Source: Gammaproteobacteria bacterium
GTDB lineage: Bacteria > Pseudomonadota > Gammaproteobacteria > Pseudomonadales > Halieaceae
Direction of reading: 5' to 3'
DNA length: 6,276 nucleotides
Assembly (NCBI GenBank): GCA_029859085.1
Contig: JAOUDU010000174.1
Span: 1 to 6,276 of the forward strand
The position numbers were made by a program, and so were the translations under genes. Numbering within the stretch: position 1 is the stretch's first letter; each line of letters begins with the position of its first letter. Below the pieces are notes generated by a model. It was given only the letters and a program-made list of their open reading frames with translations, made no database searches and was not told where the DNA came from. Shown here in pieces: positions 6,001 to 6,276 of the stretch.

Positions 6001-6276
6001 TTGAATACAGACTTTTTCGGCAAAACCCTCTCCGGTCCCTTCACCATACCGTCGGGCATCGTCACCACCGCCACCCCGATTATCCAGTACATTTTCGACC
6101 ACATGCCCGAGGTGGGCGTGGTCACCACCAAGAGCATCGGCCTCAAGCCACGCCTGGGCAACCGTGAGCCGGTGCTGAGCCAGTACGCGCCGGGCTGCTT
6201 CGTCAACGCGGTGGGCCTGACCAACCCCGGGGCGGAGAAGTCGGCCGAGCTGATGGCGCAGTTGAAGGTGCCGGCG
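6001..6276 (+). CDS. Dihydroorotate dehydrogenase-like flavoprotein, N-terminal part (3' end outside window)
   Basis: The first 92 residues of a TIM-barrel flavoprotein of the dihydroorotate dehydrogenase/dihydropyrimidine dehydrogenase (PyrD/PreA) superfamily are visible. The opening N-T-D-F-F-G-K-T-L-S-G-P-F-T-I-P-S-G matches the family's N-terminus. V-V-T-T-K-S-I-G (40-47) carries K44, the conserved FMN/substrate-contact lysine. N-A-V-G-L-T-N-P-G (69-77) is the substrate loop typical of class 1 enzymes. The start is uncertain. TTG 6001 is the only usable start codon before the conserved segment, because the 57 bp after the beta stop are open in the same frame but hold no ATG, GTG or TTG in frame, and no clear Shine-Dalgarno is present. 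The position after the KOR genes suggests a role in electron transfer or substrate processing with that complex rather than pyrimidine biosynthesis. This is inference; the C-terminal half, where extra Fe-S domains would lie, is outside the window. Confidence 0.8.
   Translation, partial: MNTDFFGKTLSGPFTIPSGIVTTATPIIQYIFDHMPEVGVVTTKSIGLKPRLGNREPVLSQYAPGCFVNAVGLTNPGAEKSAELMAQLKVPA

Noticed and set aside
4858..6102. 414-residue open frame on the minus strand opposite the alpha end and the beta gene
   Set aside because: It is a shadow of the beta subunit with low-complexity Gly/Ala/Arg/Val composition and no supported start or motif.

Overview
The window is GC-rich (roughly 60-65% G+C by eye) and looks like chromosomal DNA of a gammaproteobacterium, possibly a marine or environmental aerobe or facultative lineage. 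That assignment rests on gene content and codon use only: an MltD-type lytic transglycosylase, an LHPP-like HAD phosphatase, and a 2-oxoacid:ferredoxin oxidoreductase operon. It is weak below class level. I see no mobile elements, tRNA or rRNA genes, or CRISPR.

Layout. On the minus strand, reading leftwards, is a complete HAD-IIA phosphatase of the LHPP type (597-1379). It is followed by the start of a lytic murein transglycosylase (1-534), which begins at GTG and leaves the window just after its catalytic glutamate. A 278-bp divergent intergenic region (1380-1657) separates these from a plus-strand operon. That region holds an FNR/ANR-like dyad, a candidate sigma-70 promoter, and an inverted repeat plus a 22-bp-phased direct repeat close to the operon start.

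The plus-strand operon runs from 1658 off the right edge. Its genes are a Glu/Leu/Phe/Val-type amino acid dehydrogenase (1658-2773); a fused gamma-delta subunit (2801-3769), alpha subunit (3744-5036) and beta subunit (5029-5943) of a thiamine diphosphate- and Fe-S-dependent 2-oxoacid:acceptor oxidoreductase of the pyruvate/2-ketoisovalerate class; and the N-terminal 92 residues of a dihydroorotate-dehydrogenase-like flavoprotein (6001-6276). The three KOR genes overlap by 26 bp and 8 bp, so they are probably translationally coupled.

Working model (inference). The dehydrogenase oxidatively deaminates an amino acid to a 2-oxoacid. The KOR complex decarboxylates this oxidatively to an acyl-CoA. 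The low-potential electrons leave through the two delta-type clusters, perhaps to the flavoprotein encoded downstream. The FNR-like box would fit control of an oxygen-sensitive enzyme. Substrate identity and the final electron acceptor cannot be read from this window.
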